From positions 251,106-299,773 of the forward strand of contig NZ_BNBY01000004.1 of the NCBI RefSeq assembly GCF_014656195.1: a DNA stretch of 48,668 bases, written 5' to 3'. The translations under genes and the position numbers were made by a program. This DNA comes from Kitasatospora xanthocidica. Its GTDB lineage: Bacteria; Actinomycetota; Actinomycetes; Streptomycetales; Streptomycetaceae. The notes under the pieces were generated by a model. That model was not told the DNA's origin, ran no database searches, and saw only the letters and a list, made by a program, of their open reading frames with translations. This document shows, piece after piece, positions 27,966-36,331 of this stretch (position 1 is its first letter; each line of letters starts with the position of its first letter).

Positions 27966-28628
27966 CTACGCCCGGGTCCGCCTCCGCACCAGTTCCTTGA
28001 TCTCCTCCGGGAGCGCGTCCGCCGCCAACAGGCCCGGCAGCAGCTGCGGTTCGGTCGTCACCGCGCGGAACGAGCTGGCCACTGTGACGTCGTGGTCCGG
28101 GCGGTGCACCACCTCCACCGCGTCTCCCGCGTGCAGTTCGCCGGGTGTGACCACCCGCAGGTAGGCGCCCGGCAGGGCTGCCTCGGTGAAGCGGCGGATC
28201 CAGCCCTCGCGGTCCAGCCAGCCTTGGAAGGTCCCGCAGGGGATGCGCGCGCAGGACACCTCCAGGACCACGTCCGGGCCGATCCGCCAGCGTTCCCCGA
28301 TCAGGGCGCCGTTGACGTCCAGGCCGGTGGTGGTCAGGTTCTCGCCGAAGGAGCCGTTGTCGAGTTCCCGGCCCAGCTCCTCCTGCCAGCCGTCCAGGTC
28401 CTCCCGGGCGTAGGCGTACACGGCCTGGTCGTCGCCGCCGTGGTTCCGCACGTCGTACACCCGGTCCCCGGCGAGGCCGACCGCGCCCGTCCCCTTGGGG
28501 CCCGGCGCGGCCACGGCGACCGGGCCGTCCACCGGGTGCTTGTCGATGCCTGTGGCGCGGAGGCCCTTCCACGGGTTCGGCCGGGGCCTGCCGACGTTGA
28601 CGGAGAGCAGTCGCGCGTGTGCGTCCAT
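27966..28628 (-). CDS. MOSC domain protein
   Basis: The 220-residue protein has a MOSC domain (about 40-190), with the conserved VRNHGGDDQAVYAYAREDLD loop, FGENLTT, and the cysteine in SCARIPC. MOSC domains bind molybdenum cofactor with sulfur on the conserved Cys, or serve in sulfur transfer; YiiM-like proteins also reduce N-hydroxylated compounds. The stand-alone size and GFENLTT-like motif are closest to the YiiM type. No molybdenum gene neighbours are visible. Confidence 0.88.
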   Translation of the reverse strand: MDAHARLLSVNVGRPRPNPWKGLRATGIDKHPVDGPVAVAAPGPKGTGAVGLAGDRVYDVRNHGGDDQAVYAYAREDLDGWQEELGRELDNGSFGENLTTTGLDVNGALIGERWRIGPDVVLEVSCARIPCGTFQGWLDREGWIRRFTEAALPGAYLRVVTPGELHAGDAVEVVHRPDHDVTVASSFRAVTTEPQLLPGLLAADALPEEIKELVRRRTRA

Positions 28629-28783
28629 GCTTCGACCGTACGACGGGTGCCCGGCCCGGGTCCACGGAATACCTCCCCCGCCGACTTCGCCGACGTCGCC
28701 GGGGCGGCCCGCGTCAGCGCGGCGGCCCCTCGCGCTCACCCGCGTGGGGGGCCGCGAACCGCCGGCGCTCCGGAGCCCGGCCG

Positions 28784-30010
28784 TCAGTCCTCGTCGTCCA
28801 GTACCGCGACGTGGTTGCCCGTGCCGGCCGGGGTGGTGCTCTCCCCGCCGTGCGGGCGCGGCCGCGAGGGACAGACTCTCGGCGCCACGTCCTTCAGGCC
28901 CAGCAGCCGGAAGTAGTTCTGCCCGAGCGCGATGTCCCGGAAGGCCTCGTTGTCCAGTGCCCGGTTGATCCGGCTGGTGACCTCCAGCTCCTCCTCGTAC
29001 ACCTTGTAGTCCTTGTTCCGCGCGGCCACGAAGTCCGTCCCGGTGATCGCCCGGGTCGGGTGGCGGTCGAGGAAGGCGGCGTACTTCTCCCGGGCGCCGG
29101 GCCGGCTGAAGTAGAGGTCCTCCAGTACGCGCCAGCTCAAGTCCAGGGTCAGGTTGGGGTGTTGGCCGAGGAGCCGGTCCAGGATGCGGATGTGCTCGTC
29201 CGGGTCCATGGTGGCGAGCTCCTTGGAGAGCCCCATGTGCGCCCACACGATCTTGTTGTCGGGGTACTGCGTGAGGATCTCCTCCATCAGGTGGAGGTAC
29301 TTGGTCGGCTCCGCGTCGTTGCCGAGGTCGGAGTGGAAGGTGACGGGGATCCCGCGCTCCTGGTACACCCGCATGAAGGGCGCCCAGTTCGGGATGTCCT
29401 CGCTGGTGGCGGGTTCGGCCAGGTTGGGCAGGATCGCCTGCTTGACCACGTTGACCTCGCCGGCCCACCGGAACATCCCCGGGTACTCCCGGTCCAGCAG
29501 CGCGATTCCGGCCGGGACGGTCTCGGGGTGGTGCAGGTCCATGAACGTCATGGAGAGCGCGAGCTTCGGGTCCTCGGGCCGGTTCTCCCGCAGGCTCTCG
29601 GCGTTGACGAAGTCGTTGCGCAGCATGGGCCGTACGGGCGTGCCGGGGCAGTCGAGGTAGTACGTGCAGCCGGAGTCGGCGGGCAGTACCTGCCCGATGC
29701 CGAACATGTTGGCGTAGCGGACGCCGCTCTTGCGCAGGTAGTCGGCCATCTCCTCGAAGGGGATGGCCCGGCCGCCGAAGGGCCGGAAGTGCAGGTGGCC
29801 GTCGACGACCGAGGTGTACGGCTCGGTGGACCGGTCGAAGCAGGCCCGGGCCGCGAAGGCCTCGCCGGCTCCCGCCGGGGAGAAGACGACGGCCAGCGCG
29901 GTCGCGCCGACGACGGCGGCGGTGAACCGTCTGCCGGTCCGTTGCCCGTTCCTCACGGGCTTCATCAGATTCATCGGCGTCATCGGATTCCTGTGCTTCA
30001 GGGGCTTCAT
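28784..30010 (-). CDS. Exported amidohydrolase-2 family protein
   Basis: The 408-residue protein has an N-terminal signal segment: basic TGRRFTAA, a hydrophobic core and AFAA cleavage-like site near residue 60, consistent with Tat or Sec export. The mature part is a TIM-barrel amidohydrolase with HxH in VDGHLHF, His in VTFHSDLGND, His in IVWAHMGLSKE and Asp in AITGTDF, matching amidohydrolase-2 metal ligands. These enzymes decarboxylate or hydrolyse small carboxylates; the substrate is unknown. The chosen ATG at 30010 has GGAGG 7 bases upstream. Upstream ATGs are unsupported. Confidence 0.82.
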   Translation of the reverse strand: MKPLKHRNPMTPMNLMKPVRNGQRTGRRFTAAVVGATALAVVFSPAGAGEAFAARACFDRSTEPYTSVVDGHLHFRPFGGRAIPFEEMADYLRKSGVRYANMFGIGQVLPADSGCTYYLDCPGTPVRPMLRNDFVNAESLRENRPEDPKLALSMTFMDLHHPETVPAGIALLDREYPGMFRWAGEVNVVKQAILPNLAEPATSEDIPNWAPFMRVYQERGIPVTFHSDLGNDAEPTKYLHLMEEILTQYPDNKIVWAHMGLSKELATMDPDEHIRILDRLLGQHPNLTLDLSWRVLEDLYFSRPGAREKYAAFLDRHPTRAITGTDFVAARNKDYKVYEEELEVTSRINRALDNEAFRDIALGQNYFRLLGLKDVAPRVCPSRPRPHGGESTTPAGTGNHVAVLDDED

Positions 30011-30205
30011 GACGTTGCCTCCGGTGGCGGTCGGCCGGCGCTCGGCACCGGCCCGGGGTCTGGTGCTGCCACGGAGAAGGGTCAGCCGTCGAGCCGCCGC
30101 CCGTTGCCGCTCCGCACGGTGTCGGCCCGCCCGGCCGCTCGAACGGCCGTACCCGTAGGTCCGTCGGGGTTCCTCGGGATCCACCGGAGGCCCCCGCCGC
30201 CCCGA

Positions 30206-30243
30206 CGCCCCACCGCCCCACCGCCCCACCGCCCCACCGCCCC
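30206..30243. repeat. Octamer tandem repeat in the divergent spacer
   Basis: CGCCCCAC is repeated about 4.75 times without gaps. It lies in the 309-bp spacer 30011-30319 between the amidohydrolase and VOC genes, where I see no gene. The repeats might affect the promoter region of either gene. Confidence 0.7.
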
Positions 30244-30319
30244 GGCGGCGTGTCGAGTGGCGATCCACCGCCCACGACGACAGGGTGACCGGCAGCAAAC
30301 CCCACCAGAAAGGGTCAAA

Positions 30320-31102
30320 ATGCCCGAGGTCACCACCCCGTACGCGACCGGCACCCCCTGCTGGGTCGACCTGATGGCGAAGGACCAGCAGGCCGCGCTG
30401 GACTTCTACCGCGACCTGTTCGGCTGGCAGGGCCAGCCCGGCCCGGCCGAGTTCGGCGGCTACGCGGTCTGCGAGTTCAACGGCAGGGCCGCGGCCGGCA
30501 TCGGCCCGGCGATGGCCCCCGAGGGCATGCCGGAACCGCCGACCGTCTGGACGAGCTACCTGGCCACCACCGACGCCCAGGCCACCCAGGACGCGATCGT
30601 CGCCGCCGGCGGCACGCTGATCGCCCCGGTCATGGACGTCGGCGCCCTGGGCCGGATGCTGATCGCCTCCGATCCGCAGGGCGCGGTCTTCGGCGTCTGG
30701 CAGCCGGGCGAGTTCTTCGGCGCCCAGGTGGTCAACGAGGCCGGCGCGCTGACCTGGAACGAACTGCACACCAGCGACATCCAGGCCGCCACCGCCTTCT
30801 ACGGCGCGGCGTTCGGCATCGAGATCGAGCCGCTGGACGGCGCGGACTCCTACTGGGAGGTCCGGGTCGGCGGCCGCGCGGTCGGCGGCGCCACCCTCCT
30901 CGCCAACGACCCGCCCGGCACCCCGGCGCACTGGCTGACCTACTTCGCGGTCGACGACGTCGACTCCACCGTGGACGCCCTGGTGAAGCGCGGCGGCACG
31001 GTCCTCGCCCCGCCGTTCGACATGATGGCCGGCCGGATGACCGTCGTCGCCGACCCCCAGGGCGCCGCCTTCGCGATGATCAAGCCCCAGCCGCTGGCCT
31101 GA
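30320..31102 (+). CDS. Tandem-domain VOC (glyoxalase-fold) protein, second copy
   Basis: The 260-residue protein has two VOC domains (about 10-125 and 135-255) and is clearly paralogous to the product of 5261-6040. Shared landmarks are TG-x-PCWVDL at the start, FYRDLFGW, a DPQGA-x-F(A/G) strand, and a NELHTSD start of domain two. Both resemble the tandem-VOC proteins of mycobacteria linked to redox or antibiotic stress, as I recall them. The ATG at 30320 has AAAGGG 6 bases upstream. Function unassigned. Confidence 0.85.
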   Translation: MPEVTTPYATGTPCWVDLMAKDQQAALDFYRDLFGWQGQPGPAEFGGYAVCEFNGRAAAGIGPAMAPEGMPEPPTVWTSYLATTDAQATQDAIVAAGGTLIAPVMDVGALGRMLIASDPQGAVFGVWQPGEFFGAQVVNEAGALTWNELHTSDIQAATAFYGAAFGIEIEPLDGADSYWEVRVGGRAVGGATLLANDPPGTPAHWLTYFAVDDVDSTVDALVKRGGTVLAPPFDMMAGRMTVVADPQGAAFAMIKPQPLA

Positions 31103-31219
31103 GCCCCCGCACACCCGCGCCCGCCCGACCCCGCCCGGGCGGGCGCCCCGCATTCCCCCGCACGCCCGCTCCCCGAAATCCCGTTGCCCCGCCGCCAGTT
31201 ACGGGCCGACACTCCCCCC

Positions 31220-31762
31220 ATGCTCGGATTCGCACGGACCGACAACGAAGCCCTCGTCTCCTACCTGGGCGACCCCCAGCGCACCGTGGGCGCCTACCAC
31301 GAACTGCTGCGCCGAGCCGCGGACTCCCTCGACGCCATCCGCGCCGGCCTGTCCGACCCGGACCCGGCGGTGCGGGAGGGCTGCTGCCGCCTCCTCGACC
31401 ACCTGGTCGACACCGACTCGATGGACCTCCTGATCGCGATGGCGGACGACCCCGACGCCCGGGTCCGGATCGCCGCCTTCCACGCCCTGGCCTGCGACCG
31501 CTGCAAGGACGACGCCTGCGCGCCGGGCGCGGACCGGGTGCTGGACCCGGCGCTGCGGCACCTGGCCGACGACCCGGACCCGCAGGTCCGGATGCGGGCC
31601 GCCGAGCTCGTCGGCAAGTTCGTCCACACCGTCCCCGGCGCCCTCGCCGCCCTGGTGCGCTGCCACGAGCGGGACCCGAGCCCGGCCGTCCGCAAGAAGG
31701 CCGGCTGGTACGTCCCCGGCGGCCCGATCCACCGCCGCACGGCCCCGCCCGCCGCCGGCTGA
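31220..31762 (+). CDS. HEAT-repeat protein
   Basis: A 180-residue helical-repeat protein with three or four HEAT-like units: SDPDPAVREGCCRLLDHL, DDPDARVRIAAFHALA and ADDPDPQVRMRAAELVGKF. It lacks a catalytic motif and an export signal. The ATG at 31220 has no recognisable Shine-Dalgarno and may be leaderless; a TTG at 31184 would add 12 residues. Possibly a protein-interaction scaffold. Confidence 0.75.
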   Translation: MLGFARTDNEALVSYLGDPQRTVGAYHELLRRAADSLDAIRAGLSDPDPAVREGCCRLLDHLVDTDSMDLLIAMADDPDARVRIAAFHALACDRCKDDACAPGADRVLDPALRHLADDPDPQVRMRAAELVGKFVHTVPGALAALVRCHERDPSPAVRKKAGWYVPGGPIHRRTAPPAAG

Positions 31763-31783
31763 GTTTCGCGCTCACCGCGCAAA

Positions 31784-31816
31784 GCGCAGGAAGTCGGCCT
31801 GTCCGACTTCCTGCGC
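31784..31816. terminator. Bidirectional hairpin between the HEAT-repeat and MFS genes
   Basis: A perfect 14-bp stem (31784-31797 with 31803-31816) with a 5-nt loop separates two convergent genes. Confidence 0.8.
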
Positions 31817-31845
31817 GAGTACGCGAGCCCCTACCCTCCGGCGCC

Positions 31846-33156
31846 TCAGCGCCGGACCGCCCGCAGCCACACCGCGAGTCCGAGGCAGAGCAGGCACGTC
31901 CCGGCCAGCACCAGCGGGATCACCGTCGCCCCGTCCGAGCCGCTGAGCGCCCCGACCACCGCCGGGACGACGGCGTTGCCGAGCATGCAGCAGAGCGTCA
32001 GTACGGAGGTCGCCTGCTGCGGCACCTCCGCCACGCCGGAGACCCAGGCGATCAGGGTCGGCAGCACCGGCGCCAGCGCCAGCCCGGCCAGGGGGTAGGC
32101 GACCACCGCCAGGTGCGGCACCGCGGCCAGGGCCAGCGCGCCGAGACCGGCCGCCAGGTAGCCGGGCAGGGTGGTGCGGCCGGGCAGCCGCTTGGTCAGC
32201 TGCGGGAGGACCAGGCGTCCGACGGCCATGCCGGCCCAGAAGCCGGAGGCCGCGGTGGTCGCGGCCTGCGTGCTCCAGCCGTCGCGCACCAGTTGGGTCG
32301 ACTGCCAGGTACCGATGCTGGTCTCCATGCCCGCGTACACCAGGCCGACCAGCAGGAAGGGGAGCAGCTGCAGGCCGATCCGCCGGCCGCCACCGCCGGC
32401 GCCCGCCCCCGGCTCGCCCTTCGGGGCGGCGAGCACCGCCCCCGCCCGCCCGACCAGGAAGCACGGCAGCGCGCACACCGCCGCGGCCAGGGCGAGCAGC
32501 CGGATGTCCGTGTGCCCGACGGCCCCGGCGGCCAGTGGTCCCAGCATCGCGCCGATCCCGAAGACCGCGTTCAACCGGTTGACCATCACCACGCTGTTCC
32601 CCGCGAACCCGCGCGCGAACGCCGTGTTGAGGGTGAGCGCGAGCCCGCCGTACCCGATGCCGGTCACCGCCGCGCAGCCGAGGTAGGCGGTCCAGCCGGG
32701 GCTGGCCGCCATTCCGGCGGCGCCGGCGGCGAAGACGGCGAGCAGGACGGGCGGCGCCGCCCGGACGTTCAGCCGGCGGCCGAGCAGCCCGATGCAGACG
32801 GTCGCCGCGAGCGCGCCGAGGTTGTAGGCGGAGACGACCCGTCCGACCTCGTGCTCGGCGCCGAACCGTTCCCGCAGGTACGGGAGGGAGGCGCCGAGCG
32901 AGGCGGTGAGCACGCCGAGGACGAGGAAGACGCAGAACGCCGAGACCGCCGCCGACCTGGCCATCACCGGCGCGGCCGGCACCCCCGGTCCGGCCTGCTC
33001 CACCCGGCTCTCCGCCGCCGACCCTGAGCCGACGAGCCCCGGCCCGGAGTCCCCGAGCGCTGGCCCGGAGCCGACCAGCCCCGCCCCGGAGTCCCCGAGC
33101 CCCGCCCCGGAATCGACGAGCGCCGGGTTCGACGCGGCCCGGCCGGCCTCAGCCAC
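31846..33156 (-). CDS. Major facilitator superfamily transporter
   Basis: The 436-residue protein has about twelve transmembrane helices in two halves separated by a cytoplasmic loop rich in Gly and Ala (KGEPGAGAGGGGRR), with the first-half MFS-like stretch LGRRLNVRAAPPVLL. The N-terminal 64 residues are a repetitive DSGAGL/VGSGP tail encoded by GC-rich direct repeats; Met65 would be an alternative start. The chosen GTG at 33156 overlaps the HAD gene stop by 8 bases, suggesting coupling. The closest type appears to be a sugar/FucP-like or efflux MFS; substrate unknown. Confidence 0.85.
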   Translation of the reverse strand: MAEAGRAASNPALVDSGAGLGDSGAGLVGSGPALGDSGPGLVGSGSAAESRVEQAGPGVPAAPVMARSAAVSAFCVFLVLGVLTASLGASLPYLRERFGAEHEVGRVVSAYNLGALAATVCIGLLGRRLNVRAAPPVLLAVFAAGAAGMAASPGWTAYLGCAAVTGIGYGGLALTLNTAFARGFAGNSVVMVNRLNAVFGIGAMLGPLAAGAVGHTDIRLLALAAAVCALPCFLVGRAGAVLAAPKGEPGAGAGGGGRRIGLQLLPFLLVGLVYAGMETSIGTWQSTQLVRDGWSTQAATTAASGFWAGMAVGRLVLPQLTKRLPGRTTLPGYLAAGLGALALAAVPHLAVVAYPLAGLALAPVLPTLIAWVSGVAEVPQQATSVLTLCCMLGNAVVPAVVGALSGSDGATVIPLVLAGTCLLCLGLAVWLRAVRR

Positions 33157-33868
33157 CGTCGGGCCCGAGCGCGAGCGCCACGGTGACCCGCCCGTCCGGG
33201 TCGGTCAGCGTGATCGTCCCGCGGCCGTCCGCCACCACCAGGGCGGTGAAGTCCGGCACCGCGACCACCGCACCGGCCTCCACCAGCGCCGGCCCGCCGA
33301 TCCCGACGCAGACCGCCCCGGCCGTGACGGCCGAGCGCACCCCGCTGACCGAGTCCTCGAAGACCAGCGTGCGCTGCGGCCGGATCCCGAGCCCCCGGCA
33401 GGCCGCCAGGTACGGGTCCGGGTGCGGCTTGCCCCGCTCCACGTCGTCCCGGGTGACCCGCACCCGGAAGACGTCGAGCAGGCCGAGCCCGCCCAGCGCG
33501 TTGTCGATCTTCCGGGTCCAGCTGCTGGTGGCCAGGCCGATCGGTACCCCCGCGTGCCGGAGCCGGTCGGCGAGCCCGTCCGCGCCGGGGACGGCGTGGT
33601 ACGGCGCCTCCTCCTCGACGGTGTCCACCTCGGCCCAGATCGCCTCCCGGTCGGTGTCCGAGTGGTCGGGGAAGATCAGCCGTACCGTCTGGTCGCCGGT
33701 CCGCCCGTGGACGTACTCCTCGATCTCCGGGTCGGTCAGCGCCCGGCCGTGGCGCCGGGCCACCGACCGCCACGCCTCCTCGATCACCGGCCTGGAGTCG
33801 ATCAGGACCCCGTCCATGTCGAAGACGACGGCCTCGACCTCGTACCGCGTTCCGGCTTGCGGCTGCAT
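33149..33868 (-). CDS. HAD family hydrolase, beta-phosphoglucomutase-like
   Basis: A 239-residue HAD-superfamily enzyme with motif I DMDGVLIDS (two catalytic aspartates), motif II Ser in LATSSW, motif III Lys in RGKPHPDPY, and motif IV acidic pair in VFEDSVSGV. Subclass I cap is an all-helical insert. The pattern fits sugar phosphatases or beta-phosphoglucomutase. The ATG at 33868 has AGGAG close upstream. Overlap with the MFS gene by 8 bases suggests import and dephosphorylation of the same compound, which is inference. Confidence 0.85.
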   Translation of the reverse strand: MQPQAGTRYEVEAVVFDMDGVLIDSRPVIEEAWRSVARRHGRALTDPEIEEYVHGRTGDQTVRLIFPDHSDTDREAIWAEVDTVEEEAPYHAVPGADGLADRLRHAGVPIGLATSSWTRKIDNALGGLGLLDVFRVRVTRDDVERGKPHPDPYLAACRGLGIRPQRTLVFEDSVSGVRSAVTAGAVCVGIGGPALVEAGAVVAVPDFTALVVADGRGTITLTDPDGRVTVALALGPDGG

Positions 33869-33992
33869 CGGTCTCCTCACTCGGCGCTTGCGCCATACGG
33901 TCTGACGATAGTTCAACCCGCATCGGCCGGGCGGTCAACTGGACTAGACCTCCCCAGGTGACCTCCCGGCCGATCCAGCAGGCGCGACCCCA

Positions 33993-34011
33993 GGGCGTGT
34001 CGGACACGCCC
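33993..34011 (-). terminator. Short hairpin downstream of the carbamoyltransferase gene
   Basis: An 8-bp stem (33993-34000 with 34004-34011) with a 3-nt loop lies 19 bases past the carbamoyltransferase stop. Confidence 0.55.
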
Positions 34012-34029
34012 CAGGGTCCGACAAAGGCC

Positions 34030-35757
34030 CTAGCCGGCCCGCCGCGCCATGAAGCCGTCGGCGGAGTCCTTCCACACCAGGTACACGTCGTCGACCAGCA
34101 GCAGGTCGATCACCTCGTCGGCCAGCGGGTCGAGCGCGTCGCGGTGCGACCCGACGATCGGCTCCTCGTGCTTGTTGAACGAGGTGTTCACCAGCGCCGC
34201 CTGGCCGCTGCGGTCGTACCAGGCCATCAGCAGGCCGTGCAGGAACGGGTCGTCCTGGGCCCGGACGACCTGCGGGCGGGCGGTGTTGTCGACGTGCACC
34301 ACCGCCGGGCAGGCCTTGGCGAAGGGCTCGTGGCAGTCGTAGGTGAGCGTCATGAACAGCGCCGCCGGGTGCTCCGGCTCCCAGCCCACGTAGCAGTCGG
34401 CCGCCAGGTCCTCGGCCGTGATCGGCGCGAAGGGCATGAACTCGGTGCGGTTCAGGCGCTTGTTGAGCCAGTCGTTCATGCTCGGGTCGGCGGTGCCGTA
34501 GATGACGCTGCGGCGGCCGAGCGCGCGCGGGCCGAACTCCATCCGGCCGCGGTAGGTGCCGATGACCTGGTCCGCCTCCAGCGCGCCCAGCAGGACCTCC
34601 TGCATGGACTCGCCGATCCGCCGGTAGCGCAGCTCGGGGTAGTCCCGCAGGATCTCCTCCAGCCGGCCCTCGGAGATCGCGGCGTCCGGCCCGAGCGCCA
34701 TCGAGGGCACCCGCGGGCGCTCGCCGGTCTCCCGGTGGGCCACGATCACGGCGGTCTGCAGCGGCAGCCCGCCGTCGCCCATCGGCGGCAGCACGTAGAC
34801 GTTCCGTACGCCCGCGGTCTCGAAGATCCGCTGGTTGAGCTTGACGTTGGCGAACACGCCGCCGGAGAGGCAGACGTTTCCGCTGGTCACCCGGCCGATG
34901 TGGCGCGCCACGACGGCGGTCAGCAGGTCCTCGACGTGCCGCTGGGCGGCGGCCGCGACATCGGCCGGCTCGTGGGTGGCGATCTCGGCCAGCAGCGCCT
35001 CGGAGTAGCCCTCGTAGGACGGCTGGTACCAGTCGCCGCAGCGGGCGCGGATCGCGCCGTTCTCCTCGACGTCGATCATCCGCCGCATCAGCGGGAGGAG
35101 CTTCTCCGGGTCGCCGTTGGCGGCCAGCCCGGTGATCTTGCCCTCGTGGCGGTTGGGGCGGAAGCCGAGCAGCTTGGTGATCCGGCCGTAGAAGTACCCG
35201 AGGCTGTCGATCGAGGTCTCGCGCTGGAGCACCTCCTCGCCGCCCGGGAAGTAGTGCGTGACGGTCAGGGACTGGAAGTCCCCTCGGCCGTCGCAGGTGA
35301 CCACGAGGGAGTCGTCGAACGGGGAGCAGAGGAAGGCGCCCAGGCCGTGCGACTCGTGGTGGTCGATGTGAACCACCTTGCCGCGCAGTCCGTTCTCCTC
35401 GATGAACGCATCGAACTCACCGCGCTTCTCGCGGTCGTTCCGAATTTCGTCGGATATCCGCTTGCGGAGATGAGGAAGCGCCTCGGGGCGCAGCCGGGCC
35501 TCCTCCGAAATCCGGTCCACGTAGAGCAGCAGGTGCTTTTCGGCGCTGAATCCCGCCTGCCATCCGTAGGCCACCCGGTCGACATCGGAAAGGGTGACCC
35601 CGGCCTCCTTCAGGACGTAGTCGATCGACTGCTCCGGCCAGGTCTTGTGATCCTTGACCCGGGAGAACCGCTCCTCGCTGACGGCCGCGACGACCGTTCC
35701 GTCCTGAACCAGGCAGGCGCCGGCCAGATCGTTGTTGGTGATTCCGAGAACAAGCAT
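34030..35757 (-). CDS. Carbamoyltransferase of the NodU/CmcH type
   Basis: The 575-residue enzyme has an N-terminal Kae1-like domain with the metal-binding HIDHHESH and a VVTCDGRGD phosphate loop, then SGGVFANVKLNQRIFE, and a C-terminal YrdC-like domain with GRMEFGPRALGRRSVI. The family moves carbamoyl from carbamoyl phosphate to hydroxyls in natural products (nodulation factors, cephamycin, tobramycin, novobiocin). No biosynthetic genes surround it, so the acceptor is unknown. The ATG at 35757 has GGAG 6 bases upstream; a TTG at 35769 is less likely. The N-terminal coding part and the leader are more AT-rich than neighbours, suggesting transfer. Confidence 0.9.
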   Translation of the reverse strand: MLVLGITNNDLAGACLVQDGTVVAAVSEERFSRVKDHKTWPEQSIDYVLKEAGVTLSDVDRVAYGWQAGFSAEKHLLLYVDRISEEARLRPEALPHLRKRISDEIRNDREKRGEFDAFIEENGLRGKVVHIDHHESHGLGAFLCSPFDDSLVVTCDGRGDFQSLTVTHYFPGGEEVLQRETSIDSLGYFYGRITKLLGFRPNRHEGKITGLAANGDPEKLLPLMRRMIDVEENGAIRARCGDWYQPSYEGYSEALLAEIATHEPADVAAAAQRHVEDLLTAVVARHIGRVTSGNVCLSGGVFANVKLNQRIFETAGVRNVYVLPPMGDGGLPLQTAVIVAHRETGERPRVPSMALGPDAAISEGRLEEILRDYPELRYRRIGESMQEVLLGALEADQVIGTYRGRMEFGPRALGRRSVIYGTADPSMNDWLNKRLNRTEFMPFAPITAEDLAADCYVGWEPEHPAALFMTLTYDCHEPFAKACPAVVHVDNTARPQVVRAQDDPFLHGLLMAWYDRSGQAALVNTSFNKHEEPIVGSHRDALDPLADEVIDLLLVDDVYLVWKDSADGFMARRAG

Positions 35758-36195
35758 GTGCGGCTCCAATGCTTAACGTCACGGGAAATCGCTCGACGGC
35801 AATTCCACGGATTTGGCGAGCTGGTGAGGCTGGAGTGCACCGCGACTCTATGGAGAGGTTTCCCCGGAGATCAACGACGCCGTGGGGAATCCGGTCAACC
35901 TGACCTGCCGTCGGACTGTGACGCCCGGGAGGCCGCCCGGTGAACAACGGTTCGTCAACCGATCATTCATGCTGGCAGGGCGGCCCGGGCCGGACAAGAG
36001 GTCTGGACCACTGCTCCGTCGATCACTGTGGGTAGCTGTCCGGAAACGAACCTTTCGGCGCGCGCCCGGTCCGCGACCGGCACTTCCGCCGCCCCCCGAC
36101 CGTCCCCCCGACGCCTCACCACACCCGCACCACACACCACATGACACGTCATCAGCCACCCCCGGCCCGAGGGCGCCCGCCCCGGAAACGCCGAA
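35758..36195. other. Long spacer upstream of the carbamoyltransferase gene
   Basis: Part of a 560-bp gap without a gene I can support. It begins with about 100 AT-richer bases that probably hold the carbamoyltransferase promoter. A 5-2-5 palindrome ATGACACGTCAT lies at 36141-36152. Frames across it have poor codon bias and no family resemblance. Confidence 0.5.
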
Positions 36196-36228
36196 GACCG
36201 GGCCGGGGGCTTCCGCCCCGACCCGGTC
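36196..36228 (-). terminator. Hairpin terminator downstream of the dienelactone hydrolase gene
   Basis: Twelve of thirteen bases pair (GACCGGG-C-CGGGG with its partner) around a short loop, about 90 bases past the gene's stop and beyond a 17-bp repeat array. Confidence 0.6.
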
Positions 36229-36229
36229 C

Positions 36230-36331
36230 CGGTCGGTCGTCCGGCTCGGTCACTCGTCCGGCTCCGTCAGTCCTCCGGCCCGCTCGGCCGTCCGGCTCCG
36301 TCAGTCCTCCGGCCCGGTCAGTCCGCCAGCT
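36230..36331. repeat. Six 17-bp tandem repeats ending over the dienelactone hydrolase stop
   Basis: Degenerate 17-bp units start at 36230, 36247, 36264, 36281, 36298 and 36315. The last covers the stop codon of the dienelactone-hydrolase-like gene, and three others repeat the TGA on the minus strand (36252, 36269, 36303). Two 27-base stretches (36256-36282 and 36290-36316) are identical. Confidence 0.8.

Noticed and set aside
30206..30243. Octamer repeats considered as a CRISPR array
   Set aside because: Units are 8 bp without unique spacers, and no cas genes are nearby.
33937..33952. ACTGGACTAGACCTCC as a second DasR-like site
   Set aside because: Three mismatches to the dre consensus break the palindrome, so I do not call it.
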